NCBI GenBank assembly: GCA_903924465.1
Contig: CAIYBN010000018.1
Span: forward strand, 1-64,000
Origin: an uncultured Myxococcales bacterium
Lineage (GTDB): Bacteria > Myxococcota_A > UBA9042
Length of the DNA: 64,000 nucleotides
Direction of reading: 5' to 3'
In this document: positions 35,864 through 45,700 of the stretch, one piece after another
Position numbering within the stretch: position 1 is the stretch's first letter
How the letters are laid out: each line of letters opens with the position of its first letter
The notes under the pieces: generated by a model
The model's input: the letters and a program-made list of their open reading frames with translations, nothing else
Databases searched by the model: none
Told to the model about the DNA's origin: nothing
Position numbers and translations under genes: made by a program

Positions 35864-36811
35864 CTAGACGGGCGGTGCGATGGACTCGACGATTTGGTGC
35901 AAAAGCACAGCAATCGACTCACGTTCGCTGGCAGAACCGGTCATGCCGGTCGGAATGACCCGGTGGCCGGCAATCGGCACAAACAGCTCGCGGACGTCGT
36001 CGGGCGTCGCAAAAGTCCGGCCAAATACCAGCGCGCGCGCTTGCACGGCCCGGTAAAAACCAATCGCGGCGCGGGTCGAGAGGCCCAGTTCAAAGGACCG
36101 GTGCATGCGCGTGGCCTGCGTCAGCGCGTGCAGGTACGCGAGCACTTCGTCGCTCACGTGGACGCGCTCCGCCGCCGCACACAGCTCCGCCACATCGCTG
36201 GGACCGCATACCGCCGCCGGCAGCGTTTGTGGCGCACCATGCTGACGAATCAGCGCCATTTCCTGCGCGCCTTCCAGGTAGCCAACCGACGTACGCACCA
36301 GAAACCGGTCCAGCTGCGACTCTGGCAGCGGATACGTGCCGTGGAACTCTCGAGGATTCTGCGTCGCGAGCACCACGAACGGCTGCGGCAGCGCGTGCGT
36401 CACGCCATCGACCGTCACGCGACCTTCCGCCATCGACTCCAGCAGCGCGGATTGCGTGCGCGGCGTCGTGCGGTTGATTTCGTCGGCCAGGAGCAGGTTG
36501 GCAAACACGGGACCAGGCTTGAACTCGAACTTGCCGGTCTTTTGGTCGTAGATGGAAATGCCCACGATATCGGCAGGTAACAGATCGCTCGCGAACTGAA
36601 TCCGCTGCCAGGACAGGCCCAGGACGTGCGCGAACGTCCGCGCGAGCGTGGTTTTACCCACGCCGGGCACATCCTCAAACAGCACGTGGCCGCGCGCGAG
36701 GATCGCCACCATGACCAGTTCCACGATCTCCGTCTTGCCGACGAAGGCCTGCTCCACGCCCGCAATGATGCGGCGGCAGAGGATTTCCGGTGATTCACCG
36801 TCGCTCATCAT
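35864..36811 (-). CDS. MoxR-family AAA+ ATPase
   Basis: A ~315-residue AAA+ protein. Walker A is GVGKTT in EDVPGVGKTTLARTFA, Walker B is LLADEINRTTP, followed by QSALLESMAEGRVTVDG and sensor 1 ATQNP. MoxR ATPases act as chaperones that activate or insert cofactors into partner proteins, usually encoded together with VWA-domain (DUF58) proteins; no such partner is present here. The start at 36811 overlaps the upstream TPR stop (ATGA). Coupling with a TPR lipoprotein and ferredoxin is an unusual setting. Confidence 0.92.
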   Translation of the reverse strand: MMSDGESPEILCRRIIAGVEQAFVGKTEIVELVMVAILARGHVLFEDVPGVGKTTLARTFAHVLGLSWQRIQFASDLLPADIVGISIYDQKTGKFEFKPGPVFANLLLADEINRTTPRTQSALLESMAEGRVTVDGVTHALPQPFVVLATQNPREFHGTYPLPESQLDRFLVRTSVGYLEGAQEMALIRQHGAPQTLPAAVCGPSDVAELCAAAERVHVSDEVLAYLHALTQATRMHRSFELGLSTRAAIGFYRAVQARALVFGRTFATPDDVRELFVPIAGHRVIPTGMTGSASERESIAVLLHQIVESIAPPV

Positions 36812-38055
36812 TTTCCTTGTGCGGGTGCGGCTCGGCAACGCGCCACAGCGGCACGCACGGCATCTTCCACGGTGTTGGCGGCGGCGGTCAATTCCGCCGG
36901 CGTCGTCTTGATCGCCGATTTCTGCGCCGCAGTCAGCAATTCCTGCTCCAACCCCGCGCTGTTGTGGTCATGTCGGCACACGCGCTGCGTCATCACGGCG
37001 GCAATGATGGCCCGAAGTTGCAGCTGGTCCAGTTCCGGCGTCGTCACCCCATCCTGGACGCGCGCCTGCACCAGAACACGTGCCTGCGCCGCCGCTTGCA
37101 CCGCGCGATCCGGCCAACCGGCGTCCAGCGCCACCTCTGCCAGATTGCGAAACAGCACCGGCCGGCGCGGTTGCAGGCTGATCGCCATGTCCAGCGCCGC
37201 GATTGCGCCATCGGAATTGCCCGCCTTGTGCTTGGCGACCGCCAGCTGATTCCACAGCGAGGCATCACCCGGCAGCGTCTTGACCAACTTCTGTAGCAGC
37301 GTCACCGCCTTGTCGGTCGCGCCTTGCTCCAGCCACACGCTGGCCAGCTCACTTTGCGCGTCACGACCATCCGGTACGATCTCCAGCGCCACTCTCAGCG
37401 ACGCTTCGGCTTCTGCCAGATCGCCGGCCATCGCCTGAACCTGCCCAAGAACCAGCCACGCATCGGCGTTGCGCGGCGCCGCCTCCGTTGCCTGCTTGGC
37501 CAGATCCAGCGCCGTCGGCACCCGCCCGCGCGCGAGCATCGACCGCGCCGCCAGAACCAGCAGCCGCGGCTCGCCCGGATGCAGCTTGAGACCCGCGTAC
37601 GCGACGCGAGACGCATGATCCGGATCACCGCGCGCGAGCAGCAAATCAGACATCCGCACGGCGGCCGTCACATCGTCCGGCTTGAGCGTCAAACGCCGCG
37701 CGTAGGTCGTAACCGCCTCGTCAATGCGTCCCAGACCGTCGTAGGCCCGCGCCAGCAGGCCGGCGGCCTCCGCATCGTTCACGTCCGCGGCCAGCCGCGG
37801 CTTGAGCAGCGCCAGGGCATCCGCATGATGCCCGCGCAGGATCTGGGTTTCCGCCAACTCCAGAATCGCCCGCGGCTCGCCCTGATCGGCCAAGCGTTTG
37901 AACTCGAGCTCAGCGTCGGCCAAACGACCGTCATCGCGCAAGTGCTGCGCGTGTGCCATCGGCGTGAGCGGTGCGACGACTTCCGGCGCACTGCATTGGC
38001 ACAGGGCAAACGCTTGCGCGGACAAGAGAAAAGCGATCGCGATGCGTCGATTCAC
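36808..38055 (-). CDS. TPR-repeat lipoprotein
   Basis: A 415-residue protein with an N-terminal export signal ending in FALCQC (Cys19 or Cys21 lipidated) followed by at least eight tetratricopeptide repeats from about residue 33 to 325, recognisable by the W/L-G-Y/A-A-P spacing, for example NADAWLVLGQVQAMAGDLAEAEASL. TPR arrays are protein-protein interaction scaffolds. Both ends show 4-bp overlaps: ATGA with the ferredoxin stop and with moxR. Tight coupling suggests the three are made in fixed ratio. The lipobox is atypical, so anchoring is uncertain. Confidence 0.82.
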   Translation of the reverse strand: MNRRIAIAFLLSAQAFALCQCSAPEVVAPLTPMAHAQHLRDDGRLADAELEFKRLADQGEPRAILELAETQILRGHHADALALLKPRLAADVNDAEAAGLLARAYDGLGRIDEAVTTYARRLTLKPDDVTAAVRMSDLLLARGDPDHASRVAYAGLKLHPGEPRLLVLAARSMLARGRVPTALDLAKQATEAAPRNADAWLVLGQVQAMAGDLAEAEASLRVALEIVPDGRDAQSELASVWLEQGATDKAVTLLQKLVKTLPGDASLWNQLAVAKHKAGNSDGAIAALDMAISLQPRRPVLFRNLAEVALDAGWPDRAVQAAAQARVLVQARVQDGVTTPELDQLQLRAIIAAVMTQRVCRHDHNSAGLEQELLTAAQKSAIKTTPAELTAAANTVEDAVRAAVARCRAAPAQGK

Positions 38056-38429
38056 GGTTTGTCATCCCAGCGCCGCCGGTTGGCCAGCACCTGATCCGCG
38101 GTAGGCCGCGCTTTCGGTTGCAAGCGCCCTTCGGCATCGCGATGCGGCCGCGCGACGCGAAATTGCTTCGGCTGTTCCACGGTTTGGGCGTTGAGCGACA
38201 GGTCGCCGGCAAACATCTCCGGCACTTCGCGATCCTCAAAGATCGCCTGCCACGGACATTCTGGCTCGCACGCACCGCAGTTGATGCACTCGATCGGCTG
38301 GATATACAGCATGTTCGGCCGGTCGGGTGACGACGCTTCCTTGGGCGCGTAGATGCACTCGACTGGGCACACCTCCACGCAGCCCTGATCCAGGCAGTCG
38401 ACGCAAAGGCGGGTAATCACATAGGCCAT
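38052..38429 (-). CDS. FdxA-type ferredoxin, two iron-sulphur clusters
   Basis: A 125-residue ferredoxin. The N-terminal cluster motif is CVDCLDQGCVEVCPVECI and the second is CINCGACEPECP, the arrangement of 7Fe/8Fe ferredoxins of the FdxA kind. A ~60-residue basic C-terminal extension follows. It is a small cytoplasmic electron carrier; its partner is unknown. The ATG at 38429 has GAGGG about nine bases upstream. The frame stays open far upstream (to 40298), but that part is an Arg-rich shadow of the DUF6600 gene and is not counted. It is the first gene of the operon ending in folE. Confidence 0.92.
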   Translation of the reverse strand: MAYVITRLCVDCLDQGCVEVCPVECIYAPKEASSPDRPNMLYIQPIECINCGACEPECPWQAIFEDREVPEMFAGDLSLNAQTVEQPKQFRVARPHRDAEGRLQPKARPTADQVLANRRRWDDKP

Positions 38430-38471
38430 GCCGGTCCCTCGGAATCTTCTGGCGGCGGCTGCACCTCCGCC

Positions 38472-38500
38472 CAACGAGATGCTACACTCGTTGCGCAACG
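38472..38500. promoter_or_regulatory. Overlapping palindromes around a TACACT box, possible operator-promoter
   Basis: In the 219-bp divergent gap between the ferredoxin and DUF6600 genes, CAACGAG (38472-38478) pairs with CTCGTTG (38487-38493), and a perfect 12-bp palindrome CGTTGCGCAACG (38489-38500) overlaps it. TACACT at 38483-38488 in the loop is identical to the -10 of the distal rrn promoter, though no good -35 is spaced before it. A regulated promoter for the plus-strand gene is plausible. Confidence 0.35.
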
Positions 38501-38648
38501 TCCGCATGCCATCCGTTGGCAAAGACGGCGGGCGGCGCGCGATGAATACGCGTTCTTGCTGTGCGTTGTCCATGGTGTCAGGGAGAAATTGCCTGACGGA
38601 TGGCCACCAGCACCCGGACCCAGCTGGCACCAAACGGAGAAAGTAGAC

Positions 38649-40184
38649 ATGAAAACTTCGACTTACCGATGGCTCGTCTGGATGGCCGCAGGTGTCAGCG
38701 TCACCGTCGTGGTCGGTTGTGGCCCGATGTACACCGAAGATCGCTGGTACGCGAACGATTACTACAGCCACGGTCCCGCTCAAGGGTACGCGCAGCCGCA
38801 GCCGGTCAATACCGTCGCCGCAACGCCGATGGTCGGAGCGGATCCGCAATTCAACGATCTGACACCCTACGGCCAGTGGGAAATGACCGGCGAATATGGG
38901 CGCATTTGGGTGCCCTACGCCAACCGCACGCCCGGCTGGCGTCCCTACTTTTACGGCGAGTGGCAGAATACGGAGTGGGGCTGGAGCTGGGTGAGCGATG
39001 AGGCCTGGGGCGCCGGTCCCTACCATTATGGCCGCTGGACCTGGATGAACGGCCGCAGTTGGATCTGGATCCCCGACTACACGTGGGGCCCGGCGTGGGT
39101 GACCTGGAGCCACGGCGGCGGCTGCGTCGGCTGGGCGCCCATGGGCCCAGGCGGCGCGACATGGGGCGATATTCACGCCCATTCCACGTATTGGACGTAC
39201 GTGCCGACTGGCCATTTTGGCGGCGAAAAGGTCCAGCATTACGTGGTCGCGGCGGCCGATGTGCCGCGCATCCATCAGCAGACCGTGATCATCGACAACG
39301 GTGCGCAGATTCGCGGCAACAACGGCACGGTCGTCACCTACAACCAGGGGCCACCGCGTGAACAAGTGCAGCAATGGACAGCACGACCGGTGGACACGCG
39401 GCCCATCAGCCAAGTGCCTTCGATGCAGCCGCGGCGCATCCCGGACAACGTGGCGCCGCCGACGGGTGGCAGCTACGGTTCGGCGACGACACCTCCGCCC
39501 ACACGCGTGAACACGCCAGGTAATACGCCAGGCAATCCGACGGTTCCAACCCGGCCAGGTAGCACAGTTCCGACGACGCCGAATCCGAGTGTCGTGAATC
39601 CCAGCGTGCCGGACCCGCGCAATCCCAACGCCGTGACGCCGACGCGGCCCGGCGTCGGCACGCCCGCAACGACCCCGGTGACTCCGCCGACCCGACCCGG
39701 TGTCGGAACGCCTGCGACCGAGCCACCTACGCGACCGGGCAGCGGCTATACCGGGCCCGGTCCGGTCACGGTCCCGCCGCAGACGACGGTGCCCCGTCCG
39801 ACGCCACCGCCAGTCGATCGCGGCAACTACGCGCCGCCGCCAGCGCGCTACGTTCCGCCGACGACCACGCCACCAGCGAACAATACCGTACCGACGAGGC
39901 CGAGTTCGCCCTCCTACACGCTGCCGAATGCGGGTTCGTCGTCGACCTACCAACCGACACGCCCGGCCACGCCGAGCTATTCGCCGCCGACCTACAACAC
40001 GGCGCCATCGTACCAGCCGAGCCGCGCGGCGCCGAGCTATTCGCCGCCAACCTACCAGCCGTCGCGGGCCACTGCGCCGGCCTACTCGCCGCCGGCACAG
40101 CGTTTTTCGCCGCCGCCCTCGTATTCGCCGTCGCCGTCGCGCCCTGCCACTTCCTCCGCACCGGCACCCACGCGTCGCCGCTGA
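38649..40184 (+). CDS. DUF6600 lipoprotein with long Pro/Thr-rich tail
   Basis: A 511-residue protein. GGAG precedes the ATG; the signal ends in VVGC (Cys24). Residues ~70-215 match the aromatic DUF6600 pattern: LTPYGQWE, YGRIWVPYANRTPGWRPYFYG, WGWSWVSDEAWGAGPYHYGRW, WIPDYTWGPAWVTW and CVGWAPMGPGG. From ~250 to the end the chain is almost all Pro, Thr, Ser, Ala, Tyr and Gly with imperfect repeats such as RPGVGTPAT and PSYSPPTYQPSRA, likely an extended cell-wall or surface stalk. The role is unknown; family members often accompany FecR-like or envelope proteins. The frame of fbp stays open across its 3' part, which is a shadow. Confidence 0.85.
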   Translation: MKTSTYRWLVWMAAGVSVTVVVGCGPMYTEDRWYANDYYSHGPAQGYAQPQPVNTVAATPMVGADPQFNDLTPYGQWEMTGEYGRIWVPYANRTPGWRPYFYGEWQNTEWGWSWVSDEAWGAGPYHYGRWTWMNGRSWIWIPDYTWGPAWVTWSHGGGCVGWAPMGPGGATWGDIHAHSTYWTYVPTGHFGGEKVQHYVVAAADVPRIHQQTVIIDNGAQIRGNNGTVVTYNQGPPREQVQQWTARPVDTRPISQVPSMQPRRIPDNVAPPTGGSYGSATTPPPTRVNTPGNTPGNPTVPTRPGSTVPTTPNPSVVNPSVPDPRNPNAVTPTRPGVGTPATTPVTPPTRPGVGTPATEPPTRPGSGYTGPGPVTVPPQTTVPRPTPPPVDRGNYAPPPARYVPPTTTPPANNTVPTRPSSPSYTLPNAGSSSTYQPTRPATPSYSPPTYNTAPSYQPSRAAPSYSPPTYQPSRATAPAYSPPAQRFSPPPSYSPSPSRPATSSAPAPTRRR

Positions 40185-40254
40185 GCCCTGGAGTGACCTT
40201 GACGGAATGCGCGCCGTCCAGCACGCTTCGCGCGGCATTCTCGCGAGGCGTCCC

Positions 40255-41256
40255 ATGTCCGAGTTGATGACCCTTTCCCGCACGATCCTGCAACGCAAAC
40301 GGTCCTACGAAGGCGCGACCGGCGATTTCACCTTATTGCTCAATCATATCGCGCTGGCCGCCAAGGTTGTGTCGCGCCAGGTGGCGAAGGCCGGGCTGCT
40401 GGACGTGCTCGGCAAGGCCGGTCGCGACAACGTTCAGGGCGAAGAAGTGCAGCGCTTGGACGTCATCGCCAACGACTTGCTGATCGAGCTGCTGAACGAC
40501 TTGCCCATGGTCGCGGCAATCGCTTCTGAAGAAGAGGAATTCCTGCAGGTCACCGAGGCCGGTCGCCTCGACGGCAAATACCTGGTCTGCTTTGATCCGC
40601 TGGACGGCTCGTCCAACATCGACGTCAACGTGACGATCGGCACAATCTTCGGCATCCGCAAGCGCCGCGAAACCGGCCGCGAAGCGACGATCGAAGACTT
40701 CCTGGCGCCCGGCAGCGAGCAGGTGGCGGCAGGCTACGCGGTCTACGGCTCGTCGACGATGTTTGTCTACACCACGGGCGACGGCGTGGACGGCTTTACG
40801 CTGGATCCGTCAATCGGCGAATTCGTCTTGACCCATCCGGACATTCGCATCCCGGATTCGCCGCGTTGCTTGTCGGGCAACGTGCTGAACCGCAAGAACT
40901 GGCTGCCAGGCACGCAGGCGTTCTGGGACGAAATCGCCAACAGCAAGGACGATCGCTACAAGAAGACCGGCCTGCGCTATGTCGGCACGCTCGTCGCGGA
41001 CGTCCATCGCAACCTCCTGCAGGGCGGCATCTTCATCTATCCGGACGACCGCAAGTCGCCCAACGGCAAACTGCGGATCCTGTACGAGTGCCACCCACTG
41101 GCGTTCGTCGTCGAGCAGGCCGGCGGCGCGGCGACCAACGGGCGACAGCGCATGCTGGACATCCAGCCCACGGGATTGCACATGCGCGTGCCGCTGGTGA
41201 TCGGCAACAAGCAGGAAGTCGAGCTGTACGGCAAGATGCTCGCGGAACATGGCTAA
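40255..41256 (+). CDS. fbp: Fructose-1,6-bisphosphatase class I
   Basis: A 333-residue gluconeogenic enzyme hydrolysing fructose-1,6-bisphosphate. The metal-binding signature FDPLDGSSNID is at residues 113-123, with ASEEEE near 91 and the substrate region GKLRILYECHPLAFVVEQAGG. The ATG at 40255 has GCGAGG seven bases upstream. The stop TAA is immediately followed by the moaC ATG, so the two are likely co-translated. Length matches class I enzymes. Confidence 0.97.
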   Translation: MSELMTLSRTILQRKRSYEGATGDFTLLLNHIALAAKVVSRQVAKAGLLDVLGKAGRDNVQGEEVQRLDVIANDLLIELLNDLPMVAAIASEEEEFLQVTEAGRLDGKYLVCFDPLDGSSNIDVNVTIGTIFGIRKRRETGREATIEDFLAPGSEQVAAGYAVYGSSTMFVYTTGDGVDGFTLDPSIGEFVLTHPDIRIPDSPRCLSGNVLNRKNWLPGTQAFWDEIANSKDDRYKKTGLRYVGTLVADVHRNLLQGGIFIYPDDRKSPNGKLRILYECHPLAFVVEQAGGAATNGRQRMLDIQPTGLHMRVPLVIGNKQEVELYGKMLAEHG

Positions 41257-41727
41257 ATGTCGCTGACCCATCTGAACGAGCACGGTCACGCACACATGGT
41301 CGCGGTGGGCGAAAAGCCGGAGACTGCGCGGCGGGCGGTCGCGCAGGCTCGCGTGACCATGTCCCCGGAAGCGCTGTCCGCGGTGCGGCTGGGCACGAAG
41401 AAGGGCGATGCGCTGCAGGTGGCGCGCATCGCGGGCATCCAGGCAGCCAAACGGACGCACGAACTGATTCCGCTGTGTCACCCGCTGCGCTTGACGCAAA
41501 TCGCGGTGACCGCGGAATGGCTGGATGACGGCGTGCTGCTACAGAGTGAAGTCGCCGCCATGGATCGCACCGGCGTGGAAATGGAAGCGCTGACGGCTGT
41601 GACAATCGCCGCGCTCACGCTCTACGACATGATCAAGTCCGTGGACAAGGCGGCGGTCATTCGCGACGTGCGGCTGCTGGAAAAATCCGGCGGCAAGTCC
41701 GGACTTGTGAGACCGCACGCGCCATGA
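41257..41727 (+). CDS. moaC: Cyclic pyranopterin monophosphate synthase MoaC
   Basis: A 156-residue molybdenum cofactor enzyme that completes cyclic pyranopterin monophosphate after MoaA. Diagnostic stretches are [29 protein letters not shown], and [24 protein letters not shown] with KSVDKAAVI. It begins immediately after the fbp stop and overlaps the next gene by ATGA. No other moa gene is in the window. Confidence 0.97.
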   Translation: MSLTHLNEHGHAHMVAVGEKPETARRAVAQARVTMSPEALSAVRLGTKKGDALQVARIAGIQAAKRTHELIPLCHPLRLTQIAVTAEWLDDGVLLQSEVAAMDRTGVEMEALTAVTIAALTLYDMIKSVDKAAVIRDVRLLEKSGGKSGLVRPHAP

Positions 41728-42698
41728 CCGACGCGCTGCCGCCTCTGGTCGAACGGGTGCGCGCCGAGACTGCCGATGCGCGGCGCGCGTTGGCGACGGA
41801 ACGCAAGAAACTCGGACGCCTGCTCGAGAAACTGCAGGCCGATGCCGCAGCATGCGCGGGCGGTGACGCGCTGCGGCTGGCTGGCGACGTCCTGAAAGTG
41901 TCGCTGGAGCGAGTGCCGCGCGGCGCTGAGCGCGTGACCTTGCCGGTGCCGTGGCTGGACGGCGAAACCGTGGACATTCCGCTGCAGCGTGACCTGTCGC
42001 CCCGGCAGAATCTCGACAAGCTGTTTCGGCGCGCCAAGGGCTTGACCCAGGGCCTGAAGATCGTCCGGCAGCGCGAGGCGCTGGCGCTGGCGCGGCTGGA
42101 GGATGTCGCAGCGCAGGTCGTGGCGCTGGATGCGATCGTGGCCGGGGCGATGGCCTTTGACGCCCACGAGTCCGGCGCACCGCGACCGCGCGAGGTCTTG
42201 CGGCAGGTGACGGCCTGGCTGCTGGTCGTGCGACAATTGGGCGTGCGGCTCCAGACGCCGCCGAAGCTGGCGCCGGATCTACACAAAGTCGCGCGCGGCA
42301 AGGAACTGCCCGATGGCGTCAAGATGTTCCGATCGCCGCAAAATGCCGTGGTCCTCGCTGGCAAGACTGCGGAAGGCAACGACGCACTGGTGACCCGTCT
42401 GCTGCGCGGCCGCGATCTCTGGCTGCACCTGCGTGATCGCCCGGGTGCGCACGTGATGTTGCGTGTGGACGTCACGGGACTGGCCAAGCAGTCGGAAATC
42501 GAGGCGTGCGCGATGTTGGCTGGCCACTTGTCCGGTGTGACCAAGGGTGAGGCTTGCGACGTCACGGTGTGCGCAGGCAAAGACGTTCGCAAGGTCAAAG
42601 GCGCGCCCGCCGGCAGCGTGTACCTCAGTCGCGAACACGTCGTGCGCGTCGTCCTGGACGCCAGCACCATTGACGGATTCTACTTGCGCAATCGCTGA
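41724..42698 (+). CDS. RqcH/NFACT-family protein lacking the NFACT-N domain
   Basis: A 324-residue protein. The first ~160 residues resemble the middle and coiled-coil part of RqcH/Rqc2 (the [21 protein letters not shown] block matches the family's LDPxLSxxENAxxYF-type segment). The C-terminal ~120 residues are a clear NFACT-R (DUF814) domain: [26 protein letters not shown] and [17 protein letters not shown]. Full RqcH is ~570 residues with an N-terminal NFACT-N domain and HhH needed for tRNA and Ala-tailing work on stalled 50S subunits; those are absent. It may bind ribosomes or RNA without tailing. Coupled to moaC by ATGA; converges on the FG-GAP gene 3 bp away. Confidence 0.85.
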   Translation: MTDALPPLVERVRAETADARRALATERKKLGRLLEKLQADAAACAGGDALRLAGDVLKVSLERVPRGAERVTLPVPWLDGETVDIPLQRDLSPRQNLDKLFRRAKGLTQGLKIVRQREALALARLEDVAAQVVALDAIVAGAMAFDAHESGAPRPREVLRQVTAWLLVVRQLGVRLQTPPKLAPDLHKVARGKELPDGVKMFRSPQNAVVLAGKTAEGNDALVTRLLRGRDLWLHLRDRPGAHVMLRVDVTGLAKQSEIEACAMLAGHLSGVTKGEACDVTVCAGKDVRKVKGAPAGSVYLSREHVVRVVLDASTIDGFYLRNR

Positions 42699-42701
42699 AA
42701 A

Positions 42702-45700
42702 TTACGGCGCGTTCGCGGCCGTTTCTTGATCGTGGGCCCACGTCAACGCGCCCGAACAGGCGCCCGCGGTCGAGCCTTCGTTGTGGATAATCGTGACGGA
42801 ATTCTTGGAGCGAATGACCATGTCGTCGCAGCCGTCGCCGTCCATGTCGGCCACTTCCAGCGCGAGCGGGCTGGTAGCCACTGGCGAACCCGTGTACGCG
42901 ACGAACGTGCCCATGCCGGTACCCAGCAGGAAGACCAGCGAGGAATCCAGGCCCACCAGCGCGAGATCGAGGTTCGAATCGGCATTGAAGTCGCCCATCG
43001 CCGCCGCCGCGGCACCCGGGAACGTCGCATTCGCGACCGTCAGCTCGGTCAACGTGTGAAATGCCGCGTCCTTGGTGTTGTCGTTGTTCGTCTTGCCCGT
43101 CAGGATCGCCAGTTTCTGCCCAGCGTTGAACAGCACCAGCAGATCCGCGATGCCATCGGCATTGATGTCACCCACGCTGAACGCATCGGGAGGTCCGCCC
43201 ACCGGCGTCGGCGAACGCGACGCGAAGTTGAATGTGTCCAAGTGCGGCAGGACGCCAATCTGGCCGAAGGCTTTCGCCAGGCCAAAGATCGTCGCAGGGT
43301 CGAACTTGCCGTCCTTGGGATTGGGCCACGCGCCGGTGACGATGGCCTTGAGTTGGTCGGGCATGAAGCGGTAGCCCACGATCGACGTGCCGATGGTGAG
43401 CGGATGACCACAGCGGGCGATCTGCACGGCATCGCGGAGGCTCGATTTGTCTTTCGTGTCGGCGATGAACGTCGGGCTGAATCTTCCGCCGCCGATGTTC
43501 TGGAAAACCCGCACGCGCGAATGCAGAAATGGCGCGTAATCCGGGACATTCTTGAAGCAAGCCGCGCCGTCGTTGTCCATGGCCGTGATGATGTCAGGCT
43601 TCTTGTCGCCGTCGATGTCGACGGCCCGGACGTCCACCGGGTTGCGACCGCCGGAGAAGGCAAACGCGGGTGCCGTCAAGCACACGCCGCCGTTGGGCAA
43701 GGCATTGCATTTCGGCCCCATCCCCAGAGGGCCGGCGGACGAAGACAGAAAGACTTGCGTGGAGGCCCGAGGGAACGGTGCGCCGATGATGCCAGAGCCA
43801 GTACCAAAGCCAGTGAGGGGCGTGGTCTTGTCGGTGTCTTTCGTGCCGAAATTGGCACAGCACAAGGCCAACTGCTCCGAAGTCAGGTCAGTCCCCGCGG
43901 GGCTGTCCTCGCCAAAGCCGTTGTCGACCTCGTTTTGCTCGCCGAAGAAACACTGGCAGCCGCCCGGGTTGGACGCAGGCTCCTCCTGACCAACCGGGTA
44001 GCCGCTCTCGGTGCGCACGGTCACGAGATCGGGAATTCCGTCCATGTCGACATCAGCGAGTGTCGCCGCATTGACGTGGCCAAAAGGCACCGGGTTGCCT
44101 TTGCTGCAGTCCTCGGCAAATCCTGCCTGCTGGACAAAGGCGGCATCGTACGGGGAAAATTCGGTCTGTCGCGGCTCCGGATTGATTTGTCCCGTGTCAT
44201 TCATGAACACGGCAATCGGCCAAACCGGCTTCGGCGGCGCGTCCTCGGCCAGTCCACACATGCTGGCGGTGCCCAACTGTTCCGACGCCGACGACGTGCC
44301 GATGACGACCAGCTCCTTCCTTTTGTCTTTGCCATTCTTGCTGAAGTCAGCCACTTTCGCCGCCACAATCTCCTGAACGCCGTAGTCGCGCGACGGCGTT
44401 TGAAAGGCACACAGGTGGTGCGCGCTCGGTGCGATGAACGAACCGGTGAAGGCGCCGTTCTTGGTCTCGCCGAGCGCCGTGTGGATGGTGTATCCGTCGG
44501 TAGTGAGCAAATCCAGGACGCCATCCCCGTCCATGTCTCGCGCCCCAAGCCGGTGCGCAGAGCCACCGACGATCCAGCTGCGAAAACACGCGCGCTCCAA
44601 CTCGTTGTCGCCAGGGTCCACAGGGATAATCGTCACTTCCTGCCCCATCATGCCGGCAACCACGTACGGTTCGCCTTTGGGACCGACCGGCGCGATCGTC
44701 ATCGCACTGACATCCGGGCCCCAGATCTGCCGCGCCTTGAGGCCTTGATTGCCAATGATCTTGAACTGGCCGTTGTTGATGCTCTTGAGCCACTGCATGT
44801 AGTGACCTGTCGCGCTGGCAACGATGAGGTCCGTGCCGTCGGTGGTGAGCTTGGGCGTTTCATCCATGGCCAAAATCAGGTTCGTGTCGTTGCCCTGCGG
44901 GAACTGGTACGAGTCCTGCGCCTGGTTGAGCGAACCGTCCATCGCGACGTTGCGGTAACACGACAGGATGGGCCGATCGGCGGAGCCCACGCAGACGTCG
45001 ACGCCTTCACCGGTCCAAAAGTCGCCGGTCGCGATGGAGACGACGCTGGTGACGCCCATGTTTGGCGCGACTTTGACGTCTGGGGCGAAGACGGTGCCGC
45101 CCTTGAGCGCGGCATATTCGATGGGCGGAACGTTGGGATCCGGCGAATCGCCGCACGGCCTGGACGCGACGCCCGTGTCAGTCCGAACCTGACACGTCGG
45201 GGACGGCGTCAGCAGGAGTGTCATCAAGCCGTTGTCGATGTCCGGCCCCGTCTCGCTGGGCTCCTTCTGTGCGCCGATCAACAAATCATCCAAACCGTCG
45301 CCGTTCAGGTCGGCCATTTCCGCGGTGGCTGGCCGCGCCGGAAGGGGAAGCACCTGCATCAGCTTGAAGCCGCGAATCGTGAACGGTTTCTGGCTCGTCT
45401 TGTCCGTGACGTTCACCGGCACGTTCAGGATGGCCCACGCTTCGCCTCGGGGCTTGCCGCTGCCGCTCGTCGTGCCCACGGCGATGATGTCGAGGTCGCC
45501 GTCGCCATCCAAATCGCGCAAAAAGACCCGCGCGATATTGGCGCTCGTCCCCGCCGACCCCAGCAACGGGTCCGGGTGAATGCAGCGGTAAGGCGCCAGC
45601 GCGTCGCCGGTCTTGGGATCCTCGTTCAGATCCTCAAACTTCAGCGAATGGGCCAGCGTATCGGAATTGCCATCGGGCACCCCTTCACCCTTGACCGTGA

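Noticed and set aside
38430..40298. Upstream part of the ferredoxin reading frame
   Set aside because: Arg-rich shadow of the DUF6600 gene; the ATG at 38429 has its own ribosome-binding site and the protein then has the normal start of a ferredoxin.
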